Below are positions 7,922-16,835 of a stretch of 64,000 bases of DNA, in pieces (positions within the stretch are counted from its first letter, which is position 1; each line of letters begins with the position of its first letter). The DNA is taken from positions 201,001 through 265,000 of the forward strand of contig NZ_CP058648.1 of assembly GCF_018141405.1 (NCBI RefSeq), in the 5' to 3' direction. The stretch is from Serpentinicella alkaliphila (GTDB taxonomy: Bacteria > Bacillota > Clostridia > Peptostreptococcales > Natronincolaceae). The translations under genes and the position numbers were made by a program. The notes under the pieces are model-generated. The model had not been told where the DNA came from. It saw only the letters and a list, made by a program, of their open reading frames with translations, and ran no database searches.

Positions 7922-9013
7922 TTATGATATTTTTTTTGAATGTTTTCCTCGAATTAAATCTAAAAAAGCTTCAACTCTTGTAAGATTATTTGCAACACCT
8001 GTTTGCTCATCAATTGATAAGGTTAATACGGGAATTCCTAAATCCTCAGTTATTCTAGGAATAATACTTTGAGAGACCAACTCTGGTAAACAACCAAAGG
8101 GCATCAAATGAACAACTCCATCAAAACCTCGCTTACTAAAATCAACAATTTGTCCTAAGGTTTGTTTAGCGTGTCCTCCTATTTCTATAGGTAAGTACTT
8201 TTCTCCTTTTTTGAGTACTTCTTTTTCATGGGTATAATTCATAAAATCAGGTAATACATTATAATCTACCCACTGGGATAAATATTGGGATCGCTCAACC
8301 TCAACACCTAATGACCCAAGCAATTCTTCCATCTTCATATTAATGGAAGGCTCCATAACAACGTATATTTCTCCAACAATACCAACTCTTAATCTATTTT
8401 GAGGCTTAACATCATGCTTTCTAACTTTAGAAAGAAGTTCCTTACCCTTTTCAAAGGCTTCTCTTATTTGTTTTTTATTATTTGCTTGATCAAATATTCT
8501 TTGAATATTCTCCCAAATTCTTGTAGTTTCACCTTTTTTAATCTCATATGCACGTATTACTTGAACTTCTTTTTCTAGTACATCAAGCTTTTTCATCATA
8601 TCGTATACAAGCATAAGTGATTTAGCAACCTTTATCCAAGAATTATCAGCTTTAATCCTCATTAGATTTTTATAGAAATTTTTAAAATCCCTAAACATCG
8701 AGTTAAAAACAATGAATTCAACATTATGTCCCTCTTGCTTTAATATTCTACTATGGACCTGTTCATAAAATCCTGCTCTACATGGGCCATGCCCACCAGA
8801 AGTTATAATAACCTCTGCTCCTTTTTCGATAGCCTCCATGTAGCTTCCCATAATAACTTTTAGTGGAAAGCAAGCAAATTCCGGACTATATTTAACACCA
8901 AGATTTATTGTTTTTTGACTTGGAATAGGGGGCATTATAACATCATGCCCTAGTTGCTCTAAAAGCTTTTTATAAATAACTGTTGTTCCCATATAAGGAA
9001 AAGACACCTTCAT
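7922..9013 (-). CDS. DUF2229/COG3581-type acyl-CoA dehydratase-related protein
   Basis: 363 residues. Conserved Cys segments: SPEFACFPLKVIMGSY, GGHGPCRAGFYEQ, and LMPFGCLPELVSQSI, followed by SIDEQTGVANNLTRVEAFLD. These belong to the 2-hydroxyglutaryl-CoA dehydratase-like fold often annotated CoA protein activase. In many bacteria this part is fused to two BcrA/D ATPase domains in one very large protein; here it is a separate gene 13 bp upstream of the ATPase. The chemistry is not established for this family; it probably carries an Fe-S cluster activated by the neighbouring ATPase (inference). Confidence 0.85.
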   Translation of the reverse strand: MKVSFPYMGTTVIYKKLLEQLGHDVIMPPIPSQKTINLGVKYSPEFACFPLKVIMGSYMEAIEKGAEVIITSGGHGPCRAGFYEQVHSRILKQEGHNVEFIVFNSMFRDFKNFYKNLMRIKADNSWIKVAKSLMLVYDMMKKLDVLEKEVQVIRAYEIKKGETTRIWENIQRIFDQANNKKQIREAFEKGKELLSKVRKHDVKPQNRLRVGIVGEIYVVMEPSINMKMEELLGSLGVEVERSQYLSQWVDYNVLPDFMNYTHEKEVLKKGEKYLPIEIGGHAKQTLGQIVDFSKRGFDGVVHLMPFGCLPELVSQSIIPRITEDLGIPVLTLSIDEQTGVANNLTRVEAFLDLIRGKHSKKIS

Positions 9014-9016
9014 AAT

Positions 9017-10021
9017 TCAGGCACCTCTCTTCATATTCATTTTTCTTCTTTTAAGCATATCTATAAAAGCCTCAATTCTAGTTTGTAGATGATTTTCTCC
9101 AGTATGTTCATCTACACGGACTGTCATAAATGGTTTATTGTATTCAACAGTATCCATATCTAGTAGCTTTCCAAGCATTGAATCAGGCCCACAACCAAAG
9201 GCCGTAACATGGATTAGTCCATCTACCTCAGGATTATTATAGAAAGAATATCCCGCAGCTAATAGTTTATCACTAAAGGTCCAAAACATTGTTTTATTAT
9301 TCATTCGTTGTAGTTCTTTTTCTAAACTATCTTCCTCAAGCATTTCAAAGGTTTTTACTTTTACTCCCATTTCTCTTAGACGATTAAGTATATCCATACT
9401 TATGAAGGAGTCATAAATATTATAGACATATCCGATAAGACCAATTGTAACAGAACTATTAGAGTCTGAATTAGTGCTAAAGCTACTTTCACCGTAACCA
9501 TCCAATACTATTTTCATAGCCTCAGTTATCGTATATCCCTTTTTAGAATATTCTCTAAATCTTAACCATACTTCATTTGCCTTCTCTAATGCCTTTATAT
9601 TTTTTTGACTTGAAATACCAAACATTTTTTCCATGAACTTATAATCACTAAATGTATTCCCAATGTTATCACTATTTGTTTTTATCATTGGTGATATCAA
9701 TTTTTCTTCAATACCTTTAAATGTGTATCGAACCATATCCGGTAAACCCATAAATTTAGGGCAAAAAAACTGCCCTTTTCTAATAGATACGAACCTAGGT
9801 ACAAATATATAGTCAACTTCTTCTAATAATGTTATTACATGCCCTAGATATATCTTAATTGGTACACAAATTTCAGGCACCGATGCCTTAACCCCTCTAT
9901 CTATAATCCCTTTAGTAGTCATTGGTGTTACTACAACTTCATGTCCCAATTCTTCAAAATAAGTCTTCCAGAAAGGAAAATAGTATGCATATAATAAACT
10001 TTGTGGTATACCTATTTTCAC
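9017..10021 (-). CDS. DUF2229/COG3580-type acyl-CoA dehydratase-related protein
   Basis: 334 residues, a distant paralogue of the downstream gene. It starts MKIGIPQSLLYAYYFPFWKTYFEELGHEVVV, typical of DUF2229. Cys motifs: VPEICVPIKIYLGH, GQFFCPKFMGLPD and AFGCGPDSMLGKLLD; the C-terminus VRVDEHTGENHLQTRIEAFID matches the last block of the family. The gap to the 363-residue gene is only 3 bp, so the two are surely translated together and probably form a heteromeric partner for the activase. Exact reaction unknown. Confidence 0.85.
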   Translation of the reverse strand: MKIGIPQSLLYAYYFPFWKTYFEELGHEVVVTPMTTKGIIDRGVKASVPEICVPIKIYLGHVITLLEEVDYIFVPRFVSIRKGQFFCPKFMGLPDMVRYTFKGIEEKLISPMIKTNSDNIGNTFSDYKFMEKMFGISSQKNIKALEKANEVWLRFREYSKKGYTITEAMKIVLDGYGESSFSTNSDSNSSVTIGLIGYVYNIYDSFISMDILNRLREMGVKVKTFEMLEEDSLEKELQRMNNKTMFWTFSDKLLAAGYSFYNNPEVDGLIHVTAFGCGPDSMLGKLLDMDTVEYNKPFMTVRVDEHTGENHLQTRIEAFIDMLKRRKMNMKRGA

Positions 10022-10155
10022 CTTTGTTTCCCCCTATCGTTTAAAAAATCAGCCATATTTAAGTAAATTATTTAATACAAAGACAACTTTTTAAAATACC
10101 ACTATTTACTATTTCAACACAAATCATTTTTTTCCTTTTTTTCTCAAAACTTTTA

Positions 10156-11427
10156 TCAGTTCGCCTGCCTAATAATCTGCTGTTCTCTTATGTACTCTCC
10201 ATCCAAGTCCACTAATTCCAATGTATTGTCTTTAGAATTTTTAATTCTCCATAGAGTTTCTTTAGGGAGGTTAAAGGAATTATTCTCCTCACTGTCTATA
10301 AATTCTAAAACGGGTAAAACCTCATATCTAAGTCTCCCAGCTTCTCTGTAGCGGTGTACCCAGGTAGGCATATACATTACATTATTTAAAGATATTTCGT
10401 TATTATTTAAATCTTTTTTAAACTCAACTGTTAAAATCATACCATCTTCAGTATAACGATTATTTACAGTCTCGAAACGTTGATTAGATATAAAGTTACC
10501 TAGTGAATATGCAACCAATGTCTTTGTTTGGCTTTCTTCTGACTCAATAATTTCTATTGGCTGCAAAACGTGGGGGTGGCTCCCAAATATGACATTTACA
10601 CCATAGTCTGATAATTTTTTGGCCATTTGGGTTTGATAACTATTTGGTGTCCTTTGGTACTCCTGTCCCCAGTGTACACAGAAAACAATAATTTCCGCCC
10701 CCTTATCTCTCATTAAATCAATTCTATCTTTAATCTTTAATAAGTCTTCCTCAAAGAATTCATATGAAAAGCTATCTATAAGATCCTCAGCCTCCTTTGG
10801 AACCTTTATACCATTTAGAGTCTTAAACGTACCAAATCTAGGAGTTTCATAGGTGTATGCTGTAATCCCCACTTTGATTCCGTTTACGTCCTTAATAGTA
10901 AAGCTGTCTTCTTCAACTTTACTTTTTGTACCTACTACAGATAATTCTTTGGAATCCAAAACTTCTAAAGTTCTGTGTAAACCTTTTATCCCTGTATCCA
11001 TTGTATGATTATTAACTGTAGATATGACATTAAATCCAGCCCAAACTAAGGCGTCTGCAAGTTCATCTGGAGAATTAAACATCGGATAACCCGAATAACC
11101 TCGGGCTTTTCCACCAAATGTTGTCTCTAAATTTGCTATAGATATATGTGACTGTCTAATATAGGGTGCTATTTTTCCAAAATTATGTGTAAAGTCATAG
11201 TTGTCATTTTGATAATATGCTTTTATCTGTGGATTGTGCATCATCACATCCCCTACGGCAGATATACTAACATATACAGGTTCAAGTTCAACAATTTCTT
11301 CTTCCATAATAGGGACTTGAGATTCTTTATACCCATAGGTGCATCCTACAAACAACTGGAATATAATGAGCAGTGAAAATATAGCTAAAAAGGCTTTATA
11401 TCTTTTACACGAAATCAATAATATCAC
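10156..11427 (-). CDS. CapA-family lipoprotein (metallophosphatase-like)
   Basis: About 423 residues. The N-terminal hydrophobic stretch ends in LFVGC, a likely lipobox, so the protein is anchored on the outer face. The CapA metallophosphatase core shows ISAVGDVMMHNPQIKAY (about 52-68), IANLETTFGGK, VNNHTMDTG, VFCVHWGQEYQ and FGSHPHVLQPIEI, the set of Asp/Asn/His metal ligands. CapA/PgsA proteins take part in poly-gamma-glutamate or capsule metabolism, but no capB/capC lie nearby. A TTG at 11418, better spaced from TAGGTGAT, may be the real start. Confidence 0.88.
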   Translation of the reverse strand: MILLISCKRYKAFLAIFSLLIIFQLFVGCTYGYKESQVPIMEEEIVELEPVYVSISAVGDVMMHNPQIKAYYQNDNYDFTHNFGKIAPYIRQSHISIANLETTFGGKARGYSGYPMFNSPDELADALVWAGFNVISTVNNHTMDTGIKGLHRTLEVLDSKELSVVGTKSKVEEDSFTIKDVNGIKVGITAYTYETPRFGTFKTLNGIKVPKEAEDLIDSFSYEFFEEDLLKIKDRIDLMRDKGAEIIVFCVHWGQEYQRTPNSYQTQMAKKLSDYGVNVIFGSHPHVLQPIEIIESEESQTKTLVAYSLGNFISNQRFETVNNRYTEDGMILTVEFKKDLNNNEISLNNVMYMPTWVHRYREAGRLRYEVLPVLEFIDSEENNSFNLPKETLWRIKNSKDNTLELVDLDGEYIREQQIIRQAN

Positions 11428-11433
11428 CTACCA

Positions 11434-12336
11434 TTAAAGTAGTACTACTTTAGAATTCTTAAACTTATCTAACGACTTTTCTAACAAACTCACATTAGTA
11501 AGTAATTTTTCTTCACTGTCCTTTGCAGAATCCAAATGGCTTTTTATATACTCTATATCCCTAGTTAAATATGAAATGGCCCTATTATGTAACTTCTGTG
11601 CTCGGTCAAAAATCATTTCATTTAACTCATTTTCTGTATCTATTTTTTTATTGATCATTAAATTTGCTACACCATAAGATAAAACACCTAAGGATACTGC
11701 TATTACTAAATCCGTTAATTTAACTTTCTTTCGTTTTCTTTTTATTAAACCCATCCTCTGTAGCCTTAGCATAATATCACTACTTTTTTTATAATATAAC
11801 ACTTCCTTTAAGTATCCTTTATAATATAAATAGGTTGCTGGAATTCCTATAGAAGATGTCAGGGCTATTTGCTCCTGTGCACATCTTAAAATATCCGTAT
11901 CCTCTAAGTTACCATTTAAAAACATTTGATCCTGCTCATATTCCTCTTCAAAATATCCAATATACTCATCTGGTACTAAAAATAATTCTTTGATTTTGTT
12001 AAATAGCTTCTTTTCTCCTAAGGAAGCTACCTCTCCTGCTCTAGTAAGAATCACTAAATCCTTCATTAAAGAAAATCTAACTATATTTTTCTCTTGTTCA
12101 CTTAAGTCCTTTAATATATCCATACAGAGATTTGCCATCTCATCCTTTGGATTATTAATATAGTTTAGTAGTATCATACGTCTTTCTGTATTCAATCTAA
12201 TTTGACTTAGCAATCTATAAAAGGCGATTACTTTATCCTCAATTAAATTTAAAGATAGCATTAGAGCTAATATTTTTGCGTATGCAATTTTTCTATCTGT
12301 TGACATAAATTCTAGCGATTTAATTTTCTGATCCAA
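11434..12336 (-). CDS. Hypothetical protein with one membrane helix and a C-terminal coiled coil
   Basis: 300 residues, starts with TTG behind a strong RBS (AAGGAGGTAATTTA). Residues 1-200 are helical and charged (MSTDRKIAYAKILALMLSLN, FEEEYEQDQMF); a basic patch RMGLIKRKRKKVKL precedes one membrane helix (about 207-227, VIAVSLGVLSYGVANLMI), and the last 65 residues are a heptad-like coiled coil. I do not recognise a family; the N-terminal half resembles TerB-like helical proteins only loosely. The stop overlaps an 18-bp palindrome and lies 6 bp before capA, so the two are probably co-transcribed. Confidence 0.75.
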   Translation of the reverse strand: MDQKIKSLEFMSTDRKIAYAKILALMLSLNLIEDKVIAFYRLLSQIRLNTERRMILLNYINNPKDEMANLCMDILKDLSEQEKNIVRFSLMKDLVILTRAGEVASLGEKKLFNKIKELFLVPDEYIGYFEEEYEQDQMFLNGNLEDTDILRCAQEQIALTSSIGIPATYLYYKGYLKEVLYYKKSSDIMLRLQRMGLIKRKRKKVKLTDLVIAVSLGVLSYGVANLMINKKIDTENELNEMIFDRAQKLHNRAISYLTRDIEYIKSHLDSAKDSEEKLLTNVSLLEKSLDKFKNSKVVLL

Positions 12337-12426
12337 ATAAATTACCTCCTTAGTTATAATTAAATTTCGTTATTTATTATGTCTATTTTATTCTCCAATG
12401 ATTTTTAAAAACCCTTTAAAATTGAC

Positions 12427-12466
12427 AAAAATGAGAAAGGTCATTAAATGTCCTTTCTCATTTTTA
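12427..12466 (-). terminator. Terminator after asnA
   Basis: AAAAATGAGAAAGG pairs with CCTTTCTCATTTTT across an 11-nt loop, directly after the asnA stop codon. Confidence 0.85.
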
Positions 12467-13477
12467 TTATAATAAAAATATATTAGCTTCTTCACATCTT
12501 TGTATCATTTCTTCTGGCCAAATAGAGGATTGAACTTCTCCAATATGAGCCTTTCTTAAGAAAAACATACAAATCCTTGATTGTCCTATTCCGCCACCAA
12601 CTGTATAAGGCAGCTTCTTATCTAAAATTAATTGATGAAATAATAAATTCATTCTATCTTCACAATTAGCTTCTTTTAACTGTTTTTCTAAAGCATCTTC
12701 ATCGACACGAATACCCATAGATGATAATTCCAATGCCATATCTAATACTGGGAACCAAAGAATAATATCACCGTTTAATGTCCAATCATCATAATCTGGA
12801 GCTCTACCATCGTGTTTTTCACCAGAGTTTAATTTACCTCCGATTTTCATTATAAATACTGCACCTTTTTCCTTAGCTATCGCATTTTCACGTTCTTTAG
12901 ATGTAAGATTTGGATATAAGTCCTCAAGCTCTTGAGTAGTTATAAAGAAAATATCCTTCGGTAGAAATTTTTCATATCCATCGTAAAGAGAGTCCATATA
13001 AGCCTCAGTTACTAAAAAAACTTTATAGATTCTATTTACTATATCCTTTAATGTTTCTTCGTTTCTATCTTCTTTTGTAATTATTTTTTCCCAGTCCCAT
13101 TGATCCACATAAATTGAATGAATATTATCTAGGTCTTCATCTCTTCTTATTGCATCCATGTCTGTATATAATCCTTCACCAGCCTCAAAACCATAGCGAA
13201 ACAAGGCCATTCTCTTCCACTTAGCTAAAGAGTGTACAATCTCAACCTCTTTATTATTTACTCCTTTAACTTCAAAAGCAACAGGCCTTTCAACACCGTT
13301 TAAGTTATCATTCATTCCCGTTTCAGGCATAACAAATAGTGGCGCAGATACCCTAGTTAGGTTTAATGATTCTGCTAATTGTCTTTCAAAAAAATCCTTA
13401 ATTCTTTTAATAGCAATCTCTGTTTCCTTAATAGATAGCTTCGACTTATAGTCTTTTGGTATTATTAAAGTCTCCAT
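12467..13477 (-). CDS. asnA: Aspartate-ammonia ligase (asparagine synthetase A)
   Basis: 336 residues, the normal AsnA length. It makes asparagine from aspartate, ammonia and ATP in the cytoplasm and has the class II aminoacyl-tRNA synthetase fold. Visible motifs: [22 protein letters not shown] (about 41-62), [37 protein letters not shown] and the C-terminal [18 protein letters not shown] (ATP-binding motif 3). An asparagine-specific T-box leader precedes the gene, so it should be induced when tRNA-Asn is uncharged. Confidence 0.97.
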   Translation of the reverse strand: METLIIPKDYKSKLSIKETEIAIKRIKDFFERQLAESLNLTRVSAPLFVMPETGMNDNLNGVERPVAFEVKGVNNKEVEIVHSLAKWKRMALFRYGFEAGEGLYTDMDAIRRDEDLDNIHSIYVDQWDWEKIITKEDRNEETLKDIVNRIYKVFLVTEAYMDSLYDGYEKFLPKDIFFITTQELEDLYPNLTSKERENAIAKEKGAVFIMKIGGKLNSGEKHDGRAPDYDDWTLNGDIILWFPVLDMALELSSMGIRVDEDALEKQLKEANCEDRMNLLFHQLILDKKLPYTVGGGIGQSRICMFFLRKAHIGEVQSSIWPEEMIQRCEEANIFLL

Positions 13478-13524
13478 TTAATATTTTCCTCCTATATTAT
13501 AAAATATGCAATTTTTTCCAAATT

Positions 13525-13795
13525 AAAAAAACCCTTCGCCCCATATGTAAGGGCGAAAGGTTAACTTCCGCGGTACCACCTTGTTTAGTAAAATACTCAC
13601 TCATCCAGTACAGAAAAATGTCTCGATACTGTTCAATTAATAACGGTTTGAATCCGCCTAAGCCTACTGTAATATTTCGGTTAGGAACTCCGAGATGTTC
13701 TTCAAGATAGACTTCGTATTGACCTCTCACCATCGTCAACTCGCTAAAACTACTTTCCATCCATACTCTTCTCTTCACAGTCTTTATTTTCTTTT
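13525..13795 (-). promoter_or_regulatory. T-box leader controlling asnA (Asn specifier)
   Basis: The minus strand carries the T-box core AAGGTGGTACCGCGG (within 13566-13585), an AGTA loop-E element in stem I, and a terminator CCTTTCGCCC...GGGGCGAAGGG followed by a T run (13525-13560). The basal stem GAGA/TCTC places the specifier at 13697-13699 (GTT on plus, AAC on the transcript), an asparagine codon, which agrees with asnA. Binding of uncharged tRNA-Asn should favour the antiterminator and transcription of asnA. An open frame across this leader is not a gene. Confidence 0.93.
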
Positions 13796-13849
13796 AATTA
13801 TAAAATATATTAAATTAAAAACAATATTCTGTCAATAGCAATTTTTTCA

Positions 13850-14716
13850 TTACAATCTTCTATGGTAGTCAGATTTAAATCCACCTCTTTGAAGAGCACC
13901 TTTAATTTGGTTTAACAAACGCTCTTTATCCTGTGGTAAAGTTCCCTCTAACGGAATGTAGTTTGAGGCATGGTTACTTCTAAAAACACAACCCTTAACA
14001 TTAAGCTTTTCAATTAACAACTGAGTTTCTAGCATTACTTGTTCTGGAGTTAATAACTTTAATTTACCACTTCTAATGTCCTGATACATTTCAACCTCAG
14101 GCTCTACCATAAGTGTTAATAAACCTAAGTAATGAGGATTTATTTCATTAACTACCCTTGCAGATTCAATCGCATGCTCTTCCCAAAGCTCTTGGCCACC
14201 TAAACCAGAAATTATAGTTACTGAAAGTTTAATACCTGATTCCACCATTTTTTTTCCTGCTTCTATCATTTGCTCTGAAGTAACGCCTTTATTTATGGTT
14301 TTTAATATTTGTTCACTTCCAGATTCAATACCTAAATAAGCTATACCTAAGCCAAGCTCATGAAGCTCCTTTAGTTCCTCTTTAGTTTTTCTTAAAATAT
14401 CCTTAGGTGCACTGTAAATACCTACTCTTTCACACTCAGGAAATAACTCCCTAATTTTTATAAGTATTTGCTTTAGATATTCAGTTTTTAATGCCAATGC
14501 ATCACCATCAGCTAAAAAAATTCTTTTAATATGTCTGTATGATTTTCTAGCCATTTCTAAATCTTCAATAATTTCTGTTAAACTTCTCATTCTAAACCTT
14601 TTTTCTTTATACATATTACAGAATGTACATTTATTATGTGAACATCCTATCGTTGCTTGTATAATTAAGCTATACGCTTCACTTGGTGGTCTATATACTG
14701 CACCTTCATATCTCAA
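13850..14716 (-). CDS. Radical SAM protein (Elp3/YgiQ-like superfamily, short)
   Basis: 288 residues. The cluster motif is CSHNKCTFCNMY (about 25-36), a C-x4-C-x2-C spacing rather than the standard C-x3-C-x2-C. Further radical SAM features: RIFLADGDALAL, and GLGIAYLGIESGSEQILKTINKG, the SAM-binding GxIxGxxE-like strand, then SVTIISGLGGQELWEEHA. No extra domain is fused. The substrate is unknown. It is monocistronic, transcribed away from the ferritin gene. Confidence 0.85.
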   Translation of the reverse strand: MRYEGAVYRPPSEAYSLIIQATIGCSHNKCTFCNMYKEKRFRMRSLTEIIEDLEMARKSYRHIKRIFLADGDALALKTEYLKQILIKIRELFPECERVGIYSAPKDILRKTKEELKELHELGLGIAYLGIESGSEQILKTINKGVTSEQMIEAGKKMVESGIKLSVTIISGLGGQELWEEHAIESARVVNEINPHYLGLLTLMVEPEVEMYQDIRSGKLKLLTPEQVMLETQLLIEKLNVKGCVFRSNHASNYIPLEGTLPQDKERLLNQIKGALQRGGFKSDYHRRL

Positions 14717-14761
14717 AAATACTACCTCCTTAAAACTAAATAAATATTCGACATATTAATT

Positions 14762-14777
14762 ATAATACTAGTATTAT
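14762..14777. promoter_or_regulatory. Perfect 16-bp palindrome between radical SAM gene and ferritin
   Basis: ATAATACTAGTATTAT is a perfect inverted repeat in the divergent intergenic region. It resembles PerR/Fur-type operators in size and A/T content but does not match either consensus exactly. A role in iron or peroxide control of ferritin is inference. Confidence 0.4.
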
Positions 14778-14824
14778 GCCATAAGTACAAAACAAATTTC
14801 AACATAATTAATGGATATAATTGG

Positions 14825-14853
14825 TTGACATGAGTATTTCTTCATTATACCAT
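14825..14853 (+). promoter_or_regulatory. Predicted SigA promoter for ferritin
   Basis: TTGACA, 17-bp spacer, TACCAT; the -10 box is 42 bp upstream of the ferritin start codon. Confidence 0.55.
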
Positions 14854-14895
14854 AGTATTAGGTTTTAATTTACATAAATTAAAGGAGGTTTTTTA

Positions 14896-15405
14896 ATGTT
14901 ATCAGAAAAATTACTTAAAGAGTTTAATGATCAAATGAAGTATGAATTTGCTTCAGCGAATTATTACTTAGCAATGGCTGGATACTGTTTAGATCAAGAT
15001 TTAGACGGATTTGCTAACTTTTTCAAAGTACAAGCAGATGAGGAAAGATTCCACGCTATGAAATTTTTTAATTTTATTAATGATGCAGGTAGCCGTCTTG
15101 AAATCCAAGGATTTGAAGATCCTAAAAATGAATTTAGCTCATTAGAAGAGGTTTTTTCTTTCGCGTTAAATCATGAAAAGTTTGTAACTAGCAGAATTAA
15201 TCTTCTAATGGATATTGCAGTTCAAGAAAAAAACTATGCCTGTGTTAGCTTCTTAAACTGGTTCATTGATGAGCAAGTAGAAGAAGAATCAATGTTTAAT
15301 GCATTATTAAACAAGGTAAAAAGAATAGGAAACAATGATGCTGCTTTATTTTTACTAGATGCTGAATTAGCCCAAAGAACATTTACACCACCAGCTGCTG
15401 AATAA
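14896..15405 (+). CDS. ftnA: Ferritin
   Basis: 169 residues. Ferroxidase ligands are visible in the usual positions: Glu in QMKYEFASANYYLAM (about 17), ADEERFHAMKF (Glu 49-50, His 53) and later NWFIDEQVEEESMF. No haem-ligand Met typical of bacterioferritin is obvious, so it is a non-haem ferritin that stores iron as a 24-mer shell. RBS AAAGGAGG is 8 bp upstream of the start. Followed by a bidirectional terminator shared with the Spo0E-like gene. Confidence 0.95.
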   Translation: MLSEKLLKEFNDQMKYEFASANYYLAMAGYCLDQDLDGFANFFKVQADEERFHAMKFFNFINDAGSRLEIQGFEDPKNEFSSLEEVFSFALNHEKFVTSRINLLMDIAVQEKNYACVSFLNWFIDEQVEEESMFNALLNKVKRIGNNDAALFLLDAELAQRTFTPPAAE

Positions 15406-15406
15406 T

Positions 15407-15444
15407 AAAAAAAATCCTCTAATCTAAAAATTAGAGGATTTTTT
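15407..15444. terminator. Bidirectional terminator (ferritin / Spo0E-like gene)
   Basis: AATCCTCTAAT-CTAAAA-ATTAGAGGATT, flanked by A runs on the left and T runs on the right, between convergent genes. Confidence 0.85.
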
Positions 15445-15606
15445 ACACATTCTATTTCTCATGGCTTCTACTATTATGATATCAAGTTTCTGACTAAGTT
15501 CTACAACTTGTTTAGTTATTATTCCATTATTTAATTCAATTAATTGATTCAATTCTTCTCTTAATTGTTCTAATTGCAGATTTAAACACGCCTTCTTCTT
15601 TTTCAT
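15424..15606 (-). CDS. Spo0E-like aspartyl-phosphate phosphatase
   Basis: 60 residues. The helical-hairpin pattern LREELNQLIELN...VVELSQKLDIII matches Spo0E-like sporulation regulators, whose signature SQxLD is present as SQKLD. These proteins dephosphorylate Spo0A-P and delay sporulation. The stop codon lies inside the shared terminator hairpin. Small size makes the call mainly motif-based. Confidence 0.85.
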   Translation of the reverse strand: MKKKKACLNLQLEQLREELNQLIELNNGIITKQVVELSQKLDIIIVEAMRNRMCKKSSNF

Positions 15607-15913
15607 ATGTACGTATCCTTTCTCATTTGTTATAGAATACCATACAACTCTTAGAACTCTTGTTCTGGTTAAAATTAATTAATTATCCCGTATATTTATT
15701 GCTTCTAGTACTTATTCAATACCCGGAAATAATATTATATAAACAATAAATCATTAGTCATTTAGTCCCAGTTTTTTTCTTTAATCGTCAATATATCATA
15801 ATTTTTGTATTTTTTTGCCACAAATTAAAAATATATATATGCTATACTATTTTAATAGAACTCCTGTCATTTTTGTTTTTTAATTTTCGTTTATTACGTC
15901 GGAGGTAGTTAAC
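15607..15913 (+). other. Intergenic region with a probable promoter for the hydrolase gene
   Basis: No gene seen. An extended -10 (TGCTATACT, 15840-15848) lies about 65 bp upstream of the hydrolase start, in a very A/T-rich stretch; no convincing -35. GGAGGT at 15901-15906 is the RBS of the downstream TTG start. Confidence 0.4.
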
Positions 15914-16804
15914 TTGATTATCATTTTCTCCATATTATTAATACTATTAGTTATTTCTTTATATTTTTCATCAATAATTATATATCCTAAAACTATAGAC
16001 CATCATAAAGGACTTGCAAGAGAAATAAAGCTAGGAAGAATTAATGAAGAGGATTTTAATTCTATTGAAAAAGAAGAAGTTATTATTAAGTCACCTTTTA
16101 ATTACTCTCTTTTTGGTTTATTCTTTAATAATAATTCAAACAAAACAGTTATAATTTGTCATGGAATATCTTTAAATCTGTACAGTAGCATCAAATATTT
16201 GCCTCTTTACTATATTAAGGGATTTAATGTCCTTGTATACGACCATAGAAATCATGGGAAAAGTGGCGGTAAAACAACTACTTATGGCTACTATGAAAAA
16301 TATGATTTAAAAGCCTGCGTAGACTGGGTGAAAGGTAGGTATGGACCTGATGCATTAATTGGTATTCACGGAGAATCCATGGGGGCTGCCACAGTAATTC
16401 AATATGCAGCATTAGAGGATGTAGCAGCTTTTTATGTTGTTGATTGCCCCTATTCTGATTTGAAATCCGAGCTGGTAATTAGATCTTGGGAAGATTACAT
16501 GCTCCCAAAGTTTCCTATAATTAATATTTGTAATTTAATAAACAAAGTTGTTACGGGAGTATTTTTCGAACAAGTCTCCCCAATTAATGAAATTAGTAAA
16601 ATAAAAACACCTATGTTATTTATTCATGGCGCTCTCGATAAGTATGTGCCAACAGAAATGACAATAGATTTGTTTAATAAAAAAAATGGATTAAAAGAGC
16701 TTTATATTGCTCCGAATTCAGGTCATGTTGAGTCATATAGTAATAATAAGGATGAGTACAATCTAATTTTAGATAAATTTTTAAAACTTATAAAAATAAA
16801 TTGA
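15914..16804 (+). CDS. Alpha/beta hydrolase, membrane-anchored
   Basis: 296 residues; starts with TTG 7 bp after GGAGGT. One N-terminal membrane helix (MIIIFSILLILLVISLYFSS). Hydrolase features: VIICHGISLNLYSSIKY with the oxyanion HG, VYDHRNHGKSGG, the nucleophile elbow IHGESMGAA (Ser about 158), the acid in HGALDKYVP and the catalytic His in NSGHVESY. This is the pattern of BAAT/Peptidase_S9-like esterases (YqkD-type). Substrate unknown. Confidence 0.88.
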   Translation: MIIIFSILLILLVISLYFSSIIIYPKTIDHHKGLAREIKLGRINEEDFNSIEKEEVIIKSPFNYSLFGLFFNNNSNKTVIICHGISLNLYSSIKYLPLYYIKGFNVLVYDHRNHGKSGGKTTTYGYYEKYDLKACVDWVKGRYGPDALIGIHGESMGAATVIQYAALEDVAAFYVVDCPYSDLKSELVIRSWEDYMLPKFPIINICNLINKVVTGVFFEQVSPINEISKIKTPMLFIHGALDKYVPTEMTIDLFNKKNGLKELYIAPNSGHVESYSNNKDEYNLILDKFLKLIKIN

Positions 16805-16835
16805 AGCACCGTAAGTGTGCTTCAATTTATTTTTC
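16797..16835. terminator. Bidirectional terminator
   Basis: TTGAAGCAC-CGTAAGT-GTGCTTCAA with flanking A and T runs between the convergent hydrolase and DUF2935 genes. Confidence 0.85.

Noticed and set aside
13497-13778. 93-codon open frame upstream of asnA
   Set aside because: Covers the T-box leader; the RNA motifs explain the sequence.
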